A stretch of DNA of 64,000 nt, taken from positions 89,540-153,539 of the forward strand of contig NW_006768823.1 of NCBI RefSeq assembly GCF_000204055.1, read 5' to 3'. Position 1 is the stretch's first letter, and each line of letters starts with the position of its first letter. Of the stretch, positions 45,001 to 55,708 are shown one piece after another. The notes beneath the pieces were generated by a model. The model saw only the letters and a program-made list of their open reading frames with translations. It was not told the origin of the DNA and ran no database searches. Origin of the DNA: Melampsora larici-populina 98AG31. Lineage: Eukaryota > Basidiomycota > Pucciniomycetes > Pucciniales > Melampsoraceae. The translations under genes and the position numbers were made by a program.

Positions 45001-46331
45001 CTGCTTGTCGACAAAATTAGCTGAGACCCCGATGAAAGCATACTTGCTTCCTTTTGTCGTCCACACATTGTGGATCAAACAGAACCGAGAGCCATTATCC
45101 TGGAAGAAAGCGAGTTAATTATATAAATGAGAATGTGAGAATGATGTAAAGAAATGAAATACTTACCTTGATTTCGTCAATAACTGAAGCACTAAGACCT
45201 GCATACAATTCTTTAGACATGGACGCTGCCCACTTAGGAGTTCTCAAGGTAGCTTGTCGATTAGCTAGCTTAAAGGCACCACGGAGGATTTGATCTTCAA
45301 ATCGTGCAAAAGCAAGAGCGTGGCGTAAGATCCAAATCACCATGACGTGGTTGAGGAGATCGAGACTGAATGTTGCTCGAGAGAGAAAATTGTCGAGAGT
45401 GCCGAGTTTACCAGTGACAGTAGGAGCAAGATCAGCTTGCTGTTGCTTCCAAGTGCGAGGTAAGACTGCTCCTGCTTCAATAGCCAGGTGGCGTTTTGGA
45501 CAAGATGGTCGATCCTTTGCGCCGTCACAATGACCGTACAGGTTGTAGTTACTGTTCTTGCCACGTACGAACATACCATTGCACCACTTGCATCGAAATC
45601 CACGGGGGTCTGGTCCAGTCTGACGTGGAATGGGGGATATGAGAAGAATTGAAAAAATCAAGACAAAAAAAGGAAACACATACCTCTTTCTTGACATGGA
45701 TTGGAGAGTGATAATACTCAAAGAGTTGGCCCACTCGAGCACACTGTGCTCGATGTGTCTCAGAAACGGAAACAATTTCGACATCAGAGCTTTGGACCAA
45801 ATTGATGCATTCTGGTACTTCGACATCCTAAGAGTCCAGGAGAAAAAGAAATGATTAAATGAGTCAGAGAAAGGTTGAAACAATAAAAATAAAATTGAAA
45901 TATTGACTGACCTCAACAGGAAGGTGCTTGCGCTTCTTAGCGGGTACTGTAGTCTTCGATTGGACCTTATTCTTTGACTCACGTTTACCACTCGATTGAA
46001 CCTTCTTCAAGACCACAGATTTCTTAGACTTAGAAGACTTGCTGTATCGGGGTTGAGCTTGAACAAGGATTGAGTCATCCGAAATGTCAGATTCATCTGA
46101 TTGATCAGTATCAGACTCCTCCTCCAGTATTGATGACATCTTATCGGGAGTTGATCCAGGGGACTGAGAGTTGTTGGCAGGACGAGTTACAGCACGGCGA
46201 GAATCTGGAGATTGAAAAACAAAGCCGGGGGATGGGACAGCCAAAGTCTCACGACGACGAAGATTACGAGAAGCGGTAGGGGTAGGTGATCCCAAATCGA
46301 TTTGGGAAGCAGTGGTGGGTTGTAAAGACAT
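42090..46331 (-). pseudogene. hAT transposase with BED finger, better-preserved copy
   Basis: Exons on the minus strand: 46331-45912 (MSLQPTTASQIDLGSPTP, Ser/Lys-rich), 45827-45684, 45619-45167 (BED-type finger with CKWCNG and YNLYGHCDGAKDRPSC), 45099-44883 (HNVWTTKGSKYAFIGVSANF), 44793 to about 44495 (TTDSGSNNNTMAIELASVL, second Asp), then a 0.9-kb insertion. Exons resume at about 43570-43250 (RSGARRGEFRGKSAQLGYHG), about 43158-43050, about 42985-42472 (KRMEGDFASGCILLAEYHRI) and about 42387-42090 with the hAT dimerisation motif (CTVERTFSSAADIATPARGA). Splice sites are GT-AG and in phase across the first five exons. Apart from the insertion the frame is largely open, so this is the less decayed copy. 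The catalytic Glu of the C-terminal domain is kept. Confidence 0.87.
43585..44494. mobile_element. Nested insertion within hAT copy 2
   Basis: About 0.9 kb separates transposase residues ending FDHLSS from those starting SCSDEEDE, and copy 1 has no equivalent. The first 260 bp are GC-rich with AGCGG/CCGCT repeats (CGGCAGCGGAGCGATAGCGG), like hAT ends. The rest (43880-44420) is AT-rich and includes an open plus-strand frame (LTSTPFGTKPEAVLICLLEF) I cannot assign. Exact ends and target duplication were not resolved. Confidence 0.6.
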
Positions 46332-47336
46332 GTGTGATTGGATTTTTTGGGTAAGGTAACAATGATCAAACTAAATGCAGCATGATATAATGAATCAATA
46401 AAAAGATTAGTATATATAGCAAGACACCACAAACGAAGACGAAGTGGATGAAGAAAAAGAATAGATACTCACCTCTTTGCCAGGGTATATAAGCTCTAGC
46501 TGAGGGTTGGTCCAAGCGATTGCGTCAGGCAGTAATGGGGTCCTCCGATTCAGTGATATGCTCAATCTCCAGCCGAGTTCCATAGTTGAATCGTTGGCTA
46601 GAAAATTCCTTGAAGTTAGCCAATGACACGTGGAAATGGAAGATAAGTGAAAGAACTGACCTGAAACACTTGGTTGTTGTTTGTTTAGTACGAATGTGAT
46701 GATATGATACAAAGACGTGAGGAAAGGAAGGTGAAAGGAAGCATCAATGGAGGTTTATGTAAATATGATCCAATACATATTTTACATAACGATATGTACG
46801 ATATGTACCACTAGTTACAAGGATACCGCCGCTATCTCACGTACGTGCGCTGCGGCGCTATGACCACTGACCGGGGCTCACTGCGATGGCGGTGCGCCCC
46901 GACCGCTCAACCAAATGACCCATAGCTCTAGCGGAGCGGCCGCCATGATACCGCACCGCCACCGCAAGCTCGAGTGGGGCGGGTCAGATATTGGTACATA
47001 TGCGCTGTTGTAGTTGACATACTGCAGCTCAGGCGGACAACTCGAGGGCAGCTCGATGCAAGCTGGCAAACCTAGAGCAAACCTATGGCAAACCAGATCC
47101 GCAATTGAAGAAAGTGGCGGACCCGGACACTGCAGCTTTGCTCAATTGGGTTTCACACTTAATGATTCCCGCGGTGTGACTTTTGAAGAATAACTTGTTC
47201 CTTGAACAGGGTTTTGAAAACAGGAAAACCTTCTCAGCTTTTATTTTTAAATATGTAAAAACAGTTGTGTTGAATGTGAAATACGGGTGGGGATACTTTT
47301 GAAGTGGGATGTGATTTGAGAGTTGAGGCATATCTC

Positions 47337-47891
47337 TATCGGAGAAAGATGGATTACGCTCGGTGAAATAAATTGTTGGGTCGGTGGGGATATGAATTGA
47401 CTCGGAAATGAGGGATAAAAGCTTGGATGGTAGCAGGATCAGGTCGGATGAAACTGGTCCTTCCGAGCCAAGTGACCATGTGATTTGACTTAGTGTTGAA
47501 TTAACTCACCTTGTTACTTCGGAGGTTAAAATACTCCGTCATTCAATGGCTCGGTGGTATTGGGTCGGATGAGGTAAATACAGTCGGTGAAGTGTCGGTT
47601 GGATTAAATCGGATGGTATTTTGGTGGCAAAATTAGTCGGTTCATCGTCGGATCCTTAAAAGCGGATGATTATGTCACTTGGATGGAATCAGTGAAGGGT
47701 TGGTTGGATTCACTCGGATAATATTTTGGTGGTGAAATTGGTCGGCTTATTGTTGGATTGGTAAAATCGGACAATTATATCACTTGGATAAACTTGATGG
47801 TGTGTTGGATGATATAACTTGGATGATGACTTGGATACAATATCCAAGGACTCCTCGGATATTTGTATCCGAGCCAAGTATGTTGGCAGTG
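47337..47891 (+). repeat. TCGGA-rich repeat, copy 3
   Basis: It starts CGGAGAAAGATGGATT and ends TATGTTGGCAGTG, the same orientation as 61680-62119 but with internal duplications (GGTGAAATTGGTCGG-like units) and more decay. It keeps GGACTCCTCGGATAT. The following CTGAG also follows copy 36431 on the opposite strand. Confidence 0.75.
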
Positions 47892-48176
47892 CTGAGCTCC
47901 GGTTTGTTCTTCTTGTGTTGTTGGGTGTCTTGTATCCTGACCAAGAAGAAACTTTTAGATTGATATGGGAATAAAACACAACACAAGTAGTTTAAGTTGT
48001 TGATGAAGGCAATGGAGGGGTTTAAAATGTATTGGTTCATTATCAATATACTCATTTCAAAATATTGTTACCGAACACTCGAATGGTCATCAAAGGTCAA
48101 CAACAGTCTTCGTGATCTTTTGATGACCATTTTGGTCAAGTGTTTGGTAAACTTACAAGACCAAAAAACAGGTTTT

Positions 48177-48753
48177 CAACATATTCAATATATTCAATAT
48201 ATCCAATATATTCAATATATTCAATATATTCAATATATTCAATATATTCAATATATTCAATATATTCAATATGTTCAATATATTCAATATATCCAATATA
48301 TTCAATATATCCAATGTATCCAATATATATCCAATGTATCCAATATATTCAACATATTCAACATATTCAATATATTCAATATATCCAATATACCCAATAT
48401 ACCCAATATAATCAATATATCCAATATATTCTATATATTCAATATATTCAATATATCCAATATATTCAATATACCCAATATAATCAATATATCCAATATA
48501 TTCAATATATCCAATATATTCTATATATTCAATATATCCAATATATTCAATATACCCAATATAATCAATATATCCAATATATTCTATATATTCAATATAT
48601 TCAATATATTCAATATATTCAATATATCCAATATATTCAATATATCCAATATATTCAATATATCCAATATAATCAATATATCCAATATATTCAATATATC
48701 CAATATATTCTATATATTCAATATATTCAATATATTCAATATATCCAATATAT
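48177..48753 (+). repeat. (AATATATYC)n 9-bp minisatellite, about 64 units
   Basis: Nearly uninterrupted nonamers AATATATTC and AATATATCC, with occasional AATATACCC and AATATAATC variants. The 9-bp period keeps several frames open on both strands, so the long open frames here are artefacts. The array abuts the left end of the ACCACCC element at 48754. Confidence 0.97.
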
Positions 48754-50046
48754 ACCACCCCCTTTGGTAACACAAATGTGACATGTGCAACCAAATGCGC
48801 ATCACCAAAAATGCGCAGTGATATTTGGTCGCACATGTGACCCAAAATTGTCATTTGGTAAACCCGAGTGTGACAAAAGGCACACACGTATTTTTGCATA
48901 TCTATGCAAAAAACATGCATATTCTTGAAAACAAAAAAAAGTTGTTTTTCTTTTTGATATATGCAACTTCAACAGTGTGCGACTTCTATTGCACTTGGTT
49001 CTACTCATCAAGGTGAGTTTTTTGACTTGTCTTCTTTTTATATCATCTCTTTCCCTCAACACTGACTTGACCATTACCCCTTTCTTTAATCTTCACACCA
49101 ATCTCCACCCAACTCCCTTTGATTGCCTCACTTTGCTTTTTTCACTCGATTTCAACCTCATCAGCTTAAAACAACCCTCATTCCTTTACAAAATCAAGAA
49201 CTTGATCAATCAAAACCAAATCATTATAAATTGAAATCAATTCATAATCAATTGAAATCAAATCATAATCAATTAATAAACAAAATCATTCAAATTATGA
49301 TCTGATTCATTTGATTTGGAATCTTTCAATTTGAGAAATCATTAATTTATATCAAGACCAAGTCATATTCAATCAAAATCAAATCAAGATCATAGGGACA
49401 AAAACAGGTGCTGATATAAGACACTGATGTCCTGATAACATGGCGTCACTTTCAATCATCTCAGATACAAAAAATGAATTGTAATTTTAACTTTTGAATG
49501 ACTCCTCCAAATTGATTTATGATTGTATTCTTCAAAATTTCTCATCCTATACACAGTCTTCCATCCTTTAAATCAAGAACCACATTATCATTCTTGGTAT
49601 CGATTACCTCTTCTATCTGAAAAGACTTCTTGTAGAAGTCTTCTCTCTCTTGCAATGTGATTTGGTTGAAAGTGTTTGTGTGTTTTTTTGCATATGATAG
49701 ACATTTGAATTTGACAACCTCTCACTGCAAATATAATGTATTTTTCTGCATCAATTCTGCATTTTTCTGCATTAATTCTGCATTATTAATCATTTTGTGC
49801 ATTAATGTCAATCATTTTTCACCTTGGAAAAATACATTATTTTTGCAGTGTCTATGAGGATGGGAAGGACAATTAGTGAGACAAAGGGGAAGGAGAAGAA
49901 TCAAGTGATTTGTTCTTGATTCACTCAAAGATATCGAATGATCAAGTCAAATGACACACATACTGCTTTTACCAAATAAATTTCTCACTGTGATACAAAA
50001 GTTGCATATGTAAGTTTATGCGACTTCTGTTACCAAAGGGGGTGTA
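48754..50046. mobile_element. ACCACCC non-autonomous element, copy 3
   Basis: The left end is ACCACCCCCTTTGGTAAC and the right end is GTTACCAAAGGGGGTGTA. Inner pairing includes CACTGTGATACAAAAGTTGC at the right. It is 1.29 kb, AT-rich inside, with repeated AATCATAATCAATTGAAATC words near 49210-49280 and no protein. It is flanked on the left by the nonamer array and on the right by AATATACACTATATTCAATG. Confidence 0.75.
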
Positions 50047-50067
50047 CAATATACACTATATTCAATG

Positions 50068-50885
50068 TGTCAGCCAGGGCATAAGTACAGACGTACCTAT
50101 CTCCTGGCTAACATAACTAAGTTACACAAATAAGGACTTTTTCTATATGTTACACACATTTCTATTATCTCAACAATATATCCTTTTGAGTAGTCTGTTT
50201 CAAACTATAATCTTTCTTTCTTCTTTTCATTTACATTTCTCTAAATTTCCTTTTCTCATTAAACATTACTAAAGGGTCAAATCATGACGTAAAGTTTACA
50301 CTCGAGTTAGTAATGTTAAAATCTCATGAGGAGAAGAGAAATCCTAGTTTAGACGGAAGGTTGAAGTGATGACCCAACCTAATGTCAAAACCCTCAAAAC
50401 CATAACGGATTGAGCGCCTGGGAAACACTCATCCAAAGGTCTGGGACTATCCAATCCAAGTGAAGGACTAATAGAACTACATTTGTTTTAAAGCTTGTGT
50501 GCGCGGAATAACCTTATAGGATTGGGAATCATCTGTTAACTCCGTGCGCTAGGAATTCCGCTCTATTATGAAATCATATGTTGAAGTTCTTTTGTAATGC
50601 GTGCTGCTGTTCAGTTAAGGGTATATAAAACCTCTTGTTTTCTGTTTTGTTCTATTCTTTTTTTCTTCAATTTATAATCAATCATTTTCTTTGTTACTCA
50701 ACTCAGTTTCTAACTATACAGTGTTCCAATCAACAAACCTTTGCTCTTTAATTCAACCTTTAAATGCCTTAGGTTAGTATTGCTCCGCTTTGATTAAAAT
50801 CTCTGTTGATGTCATTGTCTTGTTATGTGTCTATTAAAGACCTAAGTAGTGTTGATTTGCAGTTCAATAAGCTCACTTATTGACA
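50068..50885 (+). mobile_element. Solo LTR (818 bp) with CAATG duplication
   Basis: It starts TGTCAGCC and ends ATTGACA. CAATG is repeated exactly on both sides (50063-50067 and 50886-50890). A promoter-like GGTATATAAAACC lies at about 50630-50642 with a T-rich leader behind it, as expected for an LTR transcription start. No adjoining gag or pol is present. Confidence 0.9.
50632..50639 (+). promoter_or_regulatory. TATA box inside the solo LTR
   Basis: TATATAAA stands about 560 bases into the LTR, upstream of a C/T-rich stretch. It could still start transcription toward 51 kb. Confidence 0.4.
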
Positions 50886-50890
50886 CAATG

Positions 50891-51120
50891 TATACAATGT
50901 ATACAATATATACAATTAGCAAAATTGTTGAAAGATTATTTGAAAATGAGATTTTCCCAGTTTGAAACTTTAGTACAGGTTGGCCAGAAGATCTCTTCCT
51001 CCCAACTTTATTGTGACAGCACAGAAGGAATGTTTCTTCTGCCCAAATGAGTGTAAGCCCAGCGGCAATTAGCAAAATCCATACAATATATACAATATAT
51101 CCCATATATTGCATATATGC
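50891..51120. repeat. TACAATATA-flanked core, inverted relative to 54.77-54.94 kb
   Basis: The core TTGAAAATGAGATTTTCCCAG through CTTCTGCCCAAATGAGTGTA (50935-51058) matches the reverse complement of 54780-54915 and, like it, is enclosed by nonamer TACAATATA/TATTGTATA tracts. Confidence 0.75.
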
Positions 51121-52123
51121 AGTATATCTAAGGGCCCATTTGGACAATGCAAGCAGATACAATGTGGCCAAATTTCACACCAAAGAAGTTACATACGGCC
51201 ACATTGTATCTTGGTCCAAACTTGACCAGATATTTAACCAGATATTCAAAATCTGATTGGTGTTTGGTTTGAATATCTGACTTCAGTATCTGATGGAGAA
51301 TATCAAGATAATTGTCCATATTGAGATACAGCCTTTTGACTGTATCTGAACGCTCTGTCTCAATGTGTCCCTCCTCCATCCATTGTCTTTGCTCATCTCC
51401 TTCTCAACTTCTCATTACCCACACGCACCCTTATGTTCTTCATTCCTTACTGCTTTGCTCATCTGCCCTCACACCTTGATAGTTTTTACTATTTTGATCT
51501 TTTTTATAATCTCATCTCTGTCTTGTTCAGATATTCTTCTAAAGGATATTGTTCAAGGATCTTCTTTGAATAGTTATACTAAACTTTGAAAATTTGCAAT
51601 CAATAATACTTCAATCCAAAAGGTTTGATCAATTTTAACTCTGAATGGTAGTGGAACTAGAATTATAATTGACAATTTGATAACATAGATTTAGATGATG
51701 ACATTATTGAAATATCAATTCAAAATGTATCTATCAAAGTATGTAGATGAAGAAATTGACCAATTAAATTATTAAAGAAGTAAGATCAAGCTCAAAAGAA
51801 GAATGCATACAATGGAAAGATTACAGTAGGACGAGAACAATGAAGGTCAATGAGGACTGCTTCAAAAGTTTGAGTTGAATAAAAAGATACATGACAATCT
51901 TGTGTGGTTGCTACCAAACAGAAATATGATCACCGCGACAATACATACAATACATACAATACATACAATACAATAAGAGCGCTCAAATAGGGACTTTTTA
52001 TTGCTTCTGTCATAAAAACATTTGCTGGATCTCATAAATTTGACCAAATTTTATAGAATCCTGACTCAGTGAGGTGCTTTGAGACTACAAATTCCCGCAT
52101 CTGTAGCTCAAGCTATAGGTTCA
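51121..52123. other. No gene, possible MITE end
   Basis: CTAAGGGCCCATTTGGAC at 51130-51147 looks like a PIF-like end preceded by TAA, but its partner end was not found. GCAGATACAATGTGGCCAAA pairs with TTGG..CCACATTGTATC (about 51155-51215). The remaining sequence is AT-rich, with a short CATACAATA tandem at 51935-51975. Confidence 0.4.
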
Positions 52124-52131
52124 TTTAAATA

Positions 52132-53210
52132 GGCCATTGCTATTTGCAGCCCTCAAGAAAACCATGTAGGTGCTGCCAAAACAGCGCCTACATGGGTGTT
52201 TCCCACAAAAAAGCGCCTACATTTATGATGTAGGCGCTGAAAACCATCTAAAATGACGCCTACATGATAAACAACCTATGTAGGCGTAATTTGGTTACGC
52301 CTACATTCAAAATTTCAGAATGCAGGCGTAATTTTCAAGCACCTAAATATCCAATTTGGAATGTAGGCACTATTTTTGAGTGCCTACATGGAGTCTTGCA
52401 TATGTAGGCACTCAAAATCCAGCACCTACAACTCCAGACTGGTCTGATGGCTAATGAAGAAGAAGTTTCAAGTTAAAATGAGAGTATTGGAAGACGGAAA
52501 AAGCAGTTCAAAGTCAAAATGAGTGTGTCGGAAGATGGAAAAAGCAGCTTGGAGTTGAAATTAGTGTCTTGGAAGATGCAAAAGCAGTTAAGCGTATTGG
52601 AAGATGAATATGCTCTTTTCAACTCTGAAGTGAGCATATCAGAAGACGTAAATAGCAGTTTGGAGTTGGAATAGTTGGGTGCTTTTTCTGCTTCCAATAC
52701 ACTCATTTCAACTCCAAACTGAGTTTGGAGTTGAAATAATTTATTGCTTTTTCCGGCTTCCGGTACACTCATTTTGACTCCAAACTGATTTTTCCATCTT
52801 CCGATACACTCATTTTGACTTCAAACTGCTTTTTCCGTCTTCCAATACTCTCATTTTGACTTGAAAATCATTCTTCATTACCAGTCAGACCAGTCTAGAG
52901 TTGTAGTTGCTGAATTTGTAGCGCCTACATATGCAAGACTGCATGAACGCGCTTTTTCAAGCTGAAAATTGAATATAGGCGCTCATTTTGAAAAATGTAG
53001 GAGTAATTTTTGAGCGCCTAAATTTCATTTTTTGAATGTAAGTGTAACCAAATGACGCCTACATGGGTTTTTTAACATGTAGGCGTCATTTTGGATGGTT
53101 TCCAGCGCCTACATCATAAAGGTAGGCGCTTCTTCGTGGGAAAAACCCATGTAGGCGTAATTTGGCCAGCGCCTACATGGTTTTCTTGTGGGCTGAAAAT
53201 AGCAACGGCC
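52132..53210. mobile_element. Foldback element (1079 bp) with GTAGGCG repeats and 8-bp duplication
   Basis: The whole element is an imperfect palindrome. GGCCATTGCTATTT at the left pairs with AAATAGCAACGGCC at the right, and pairing continues through AAGAAAACCATGTAGG to the centre near 52690. The arms contain about ten scattered copies of GTAGGCG or its complement CGCCTAC, and the inner 400 bp have alternating GGAAGA..AAAAGCAG words. TTTAAATA is repeated exactly outside both ends (52124-52131 and 53211-53218). No protein is encoded. An 8-bp duplication suggests mobilisation by a hAT-type transposase. Confidence 0.92.
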
Positions 53211-53246
53211 TTTAAATAATCCCAAACATGTGAAAATATATTAGTG

Positions 53247-54264
53247 GTGTACAAACCTACAACCCGACATGAAAACCCATGAAAAAAACCCATGAAAACT
53301 CAACTTCTTTATGGGTTTTTCTGACGGGTTTTTTTCATGGGTTGCCCTGGAAAGGTTTGAACACCCCAACTCCCACCACAACCTAAAGAGTCACAGGCCA
53401 CACATAGCACTGCCAGCATCAAAGAGGTTCCCAGATGGGAATATGGGTAGTAGGGATCAGACCGCCATTGTAATATATGTAGCCACAAAGGCTGTCTGAC
53501 TCCTGAGACCCATATTTCCATCCGGGAACCTCTTCAATACTGGCAGTGTATCTCTGCTGTAGTCATCACTTGAGGCCTTAACTTTACTCCACATCTCTCT
53601 CTTGGCATCCACCTCAACCATGACTCCATCCACTAGCCCCAGTTTCCTTTCAAATTCAAATTTTAGTTTTAAAAGTCAAAAGTCTCATCTCTTTCCTTTT
53701 GAAATAAAACAATCTCGTTTGAATTCAACTGAAAACAATATGCTTCAGAAGTATCATCAAGTCTTTAGAAGTCGACTTAAGTCTTAGACAGGATCTTTTT
53801 GACATGAAATGATATGTTTGTTTAATTGGAAACAATGTCTTAGTTTCAAAAGTCTCATCTCAAAGTTTTGAAAGGCGACTCAGATCAGTTTTTGTTTGAA
53901 ATGGAATGATCAATTGTGTTTTGTTTGAAATAGAACAATCACTTTTGAATTCTTTGTATTGCAAGGGTCAAAACAAACCAAAGAGAGAGTAACTTTGAAA
54001 TCAGCATACATCAGGTAGTCTTAGACAAGTATCATATATTTGTTTTGTGGAAGGACTTGGGTTATTTGGGTGTGTTGTGTTGGCAAGGAAGGGGAGGGGT
54101 TGGTTGAGCCTATATCAAACCTGACTATTTTTTTCAACAAACGGGTGGTCAGATCTAGCTGATTTCAACCCATGTGAAAAAACCCATGAAAAAAACCCAT
54201 AAAGAAGTTGGGTTTTCATGGGTTTTTTTTATGGGTTTTCATGTTGGGTTGTAGGTTTGTACAC
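53247..54264. mobile_element. TIR element with AACCCATGAA subterminal repeats (about 1.02 kb)
   Basis: The ends GTGTACAAACCTACAACCC and GGGTTGTAGGTTTGTACAC are exact inverted repeats. The subterminal 80 bp at each side are arrays of AAAACCCATG and its complement. A short imperfect palindrome (GAGGTTCCCAGATGGGAATA and its partner) lies at 53425-53535. The flanks TATTAGTG and TGCTATTG agree at only five of eight positions, so a target duplication is uncertain. No gene is seen. Confidence 0.8.
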
Positions 54265-55245
54265 TGCTATTGCCTGTCTCATTTGATTAGCTATGAATTA
54301 CACATACTTTTTACAGCTCGAAAAACTATGAAGTTTACCTGATCCACCAGTTTGAAACTCAAAAGCTTTGAACTTGACCCCTCTTACTACATCCAATATA
54401 TCCAATATATATTACAATATATAGAATATATACAATATATACAATTAGGGTACTCAAAGCTGTGTATACTTTGGTATACTTTGCTTTACATAGTTTTTGT
54501 TCTTTTTGAACAACTACATACAACCAGGAAAAACTTTGTTTTTGGCTTGGAAGTACATATTTTAGAGCTTCAAACAAAAGACATACTTTGTTGGGGTCGT
54601 GTCTAGCTACAAAAAACAACAAAAACTTTACATGACCAAGTATACACAGCTTTGAGTACCGTAATTGTATACACGGTATACACTGTATATATTAGATATA
54701 CTGCACATATGCACTATATGGGATAGATTGTATAGATTGTATATATTTTATATATTGTATATATTGTATGGATTTTGATAATTGCCACAGGGCTTACACT
54801 CATTTGGGAAGAAGAACCATTCCGCCCATGCTGTCTAAATACAGTTGGGAGGAAGAAATTTTCTGCCCAAACTGTATTGAAGTTTCAAACTGGGAAAATC
54901 CCATTTTCAAATACTTTTTCAAGGATTTTGCTAATTGTATATATTGTATACATTGTATACATTGTATACATTGGATACATTGTATACATTGGATATATAT
55001 TGGATACATTGGATATATTGAATATATTGAATATATTGGATATATTGGATATATTGGATATATTGGATATATTGAATATGTTGAATATATTGGATATATT
55101 GAATATATTGGATATATTGGATGTAGTAAGGGGGTCAAGCTCAAAGCTTTTGAGTTTCAAACTGGTGGATCAGGTAAACTTCATATTTTTTTGAGCTGTC
55201 AAAATTATGCCTAATTTGTAAAAAATCAAATGAGACAGGCAACAG
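54258..55245. repeat. Foldback region with nonamer arrays (about 1 kb)
   Basis: The outer blocks TTGCCTGTCTCATTTGAT and ATCAAATGAGACAGGCAA pair, then CTGATCCACCAGTTTGAAAC and GTTTCAAACTGGTGGATCAG, then TACTACATCCAATATATCC and GGATATATTGGATGTAGTA. Inside are GGATATATT/TACAATATA nonamers, a complete GGTACTC MITE and the core shared with 50.9-51.1 kb. Confidence 0.85.
54449..54660. mobile_element. GGTACTCAAAGC MITE, complete copy (212 bp)
   Basis: Perfect ends GGTACTCAAAGCTGTGTATA and its complement bound the element. The flanking TACAATTA and TAATTGTA extend the palindrome, so a target duplication cannot be read. A partial copy is at 13890-14043. Confidence 0.85.
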
Positions 55246-55293
55246 ATTTTGACATGTTTGTGATTATTTGAATGATAAAGGAAGTAGATATTA

Positions 55294-55708
55294 AGGGGTT
55301 TCAAGTTTGAATTTTTTATACGTTTTTTTAAAAATTTGGTCAAGTTCTATACAACACCATAAGATTTTAAACTTGAACATTTGTAAAAATCCAGCACGGT
55401 GGATAATTGAGGTCGTAAAAGAAACTTGACCGTTTCAATACCCAAGCTTTTGATAACTCAACCTTGGAATAAAGTGCTTGGTGCTGAGGTTCTCTTGGAA
55501 ATCCAAGAAAACCTTTCTGCTCATGTAAAGACAGGTAAAGAAGAGAGGAAAAACTTGACCGAATAATTTTTATGTGTATGTTTACGCTAAATTTGAAACG
55601 GGAGACATAAAAAGGTCGACTGTTTTAAAAATATTGTACGTAAAATTTACAACTTTGTCCAAGTTTTTAAAACGTAAAATCAGATAAAAAATCAGACTTG
55701 AAACCCCT
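55294..55708. mobile_element. TA-flanked MITE (415 bp), GGGGTTTCAAGTTTG family
   Basis: The ends AGGGGTTTCAAGTTTGAATT and its near complement (CAGACTTGAAACCCCT) are flanked by TA on both sides. Same family as 40401-40581 but with a longer interior, which has no protein. Confidence 0.88.

Larger units (their letters stand above)
41073..47178 (-). mobile_element. hAT-family DNA transposon, copy 2
   Basis: The outer inverted repeat starts CACACCGCGGGAATCATTA at both ends and continues for about 190 bp (GGGTCCrC, TTTGCCATAGGTTTGC, GAGCTGCCCTC), followed inward by CAATATCTGACCCGC. Copy 1 shares this inner motif. ACTTTT is repeated flush at both ends (41067-41072 and 47179-47184), possibly the remnant of an 8-bp duplication. 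At 40729-40747 a second copy of the left flank reads straight through as CTCACTTTTCAGTTC, consistent with an unoccupied version. The interior carries a minus-strand hAT transposase and a nested insertion. Confidence 0.82.

Noticed and set aside
41388..46995. 7-bp GTACATA flanking the CAATATCTG motif as target duplication of hAT copy 2
   Set aside because: ATGTAC is self-complementary and belongs to a longer inverted repeat that continues outward to CACACCGCGGG, so the match is expected from the inverted repeat itself.
47997..48920. Long open frames (over 200 codons) on both strands
   Set aside because: They are produced by the 9-bp repeat, which keeps several frames open. The translations are tripeptide repeats with no other content.
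54768..55214. Overlapping frames rich in Tyr-Ile in several phases
   Set aside because: They arise from TACATTGTA and GGATATATT nonamers inside the foldback region.
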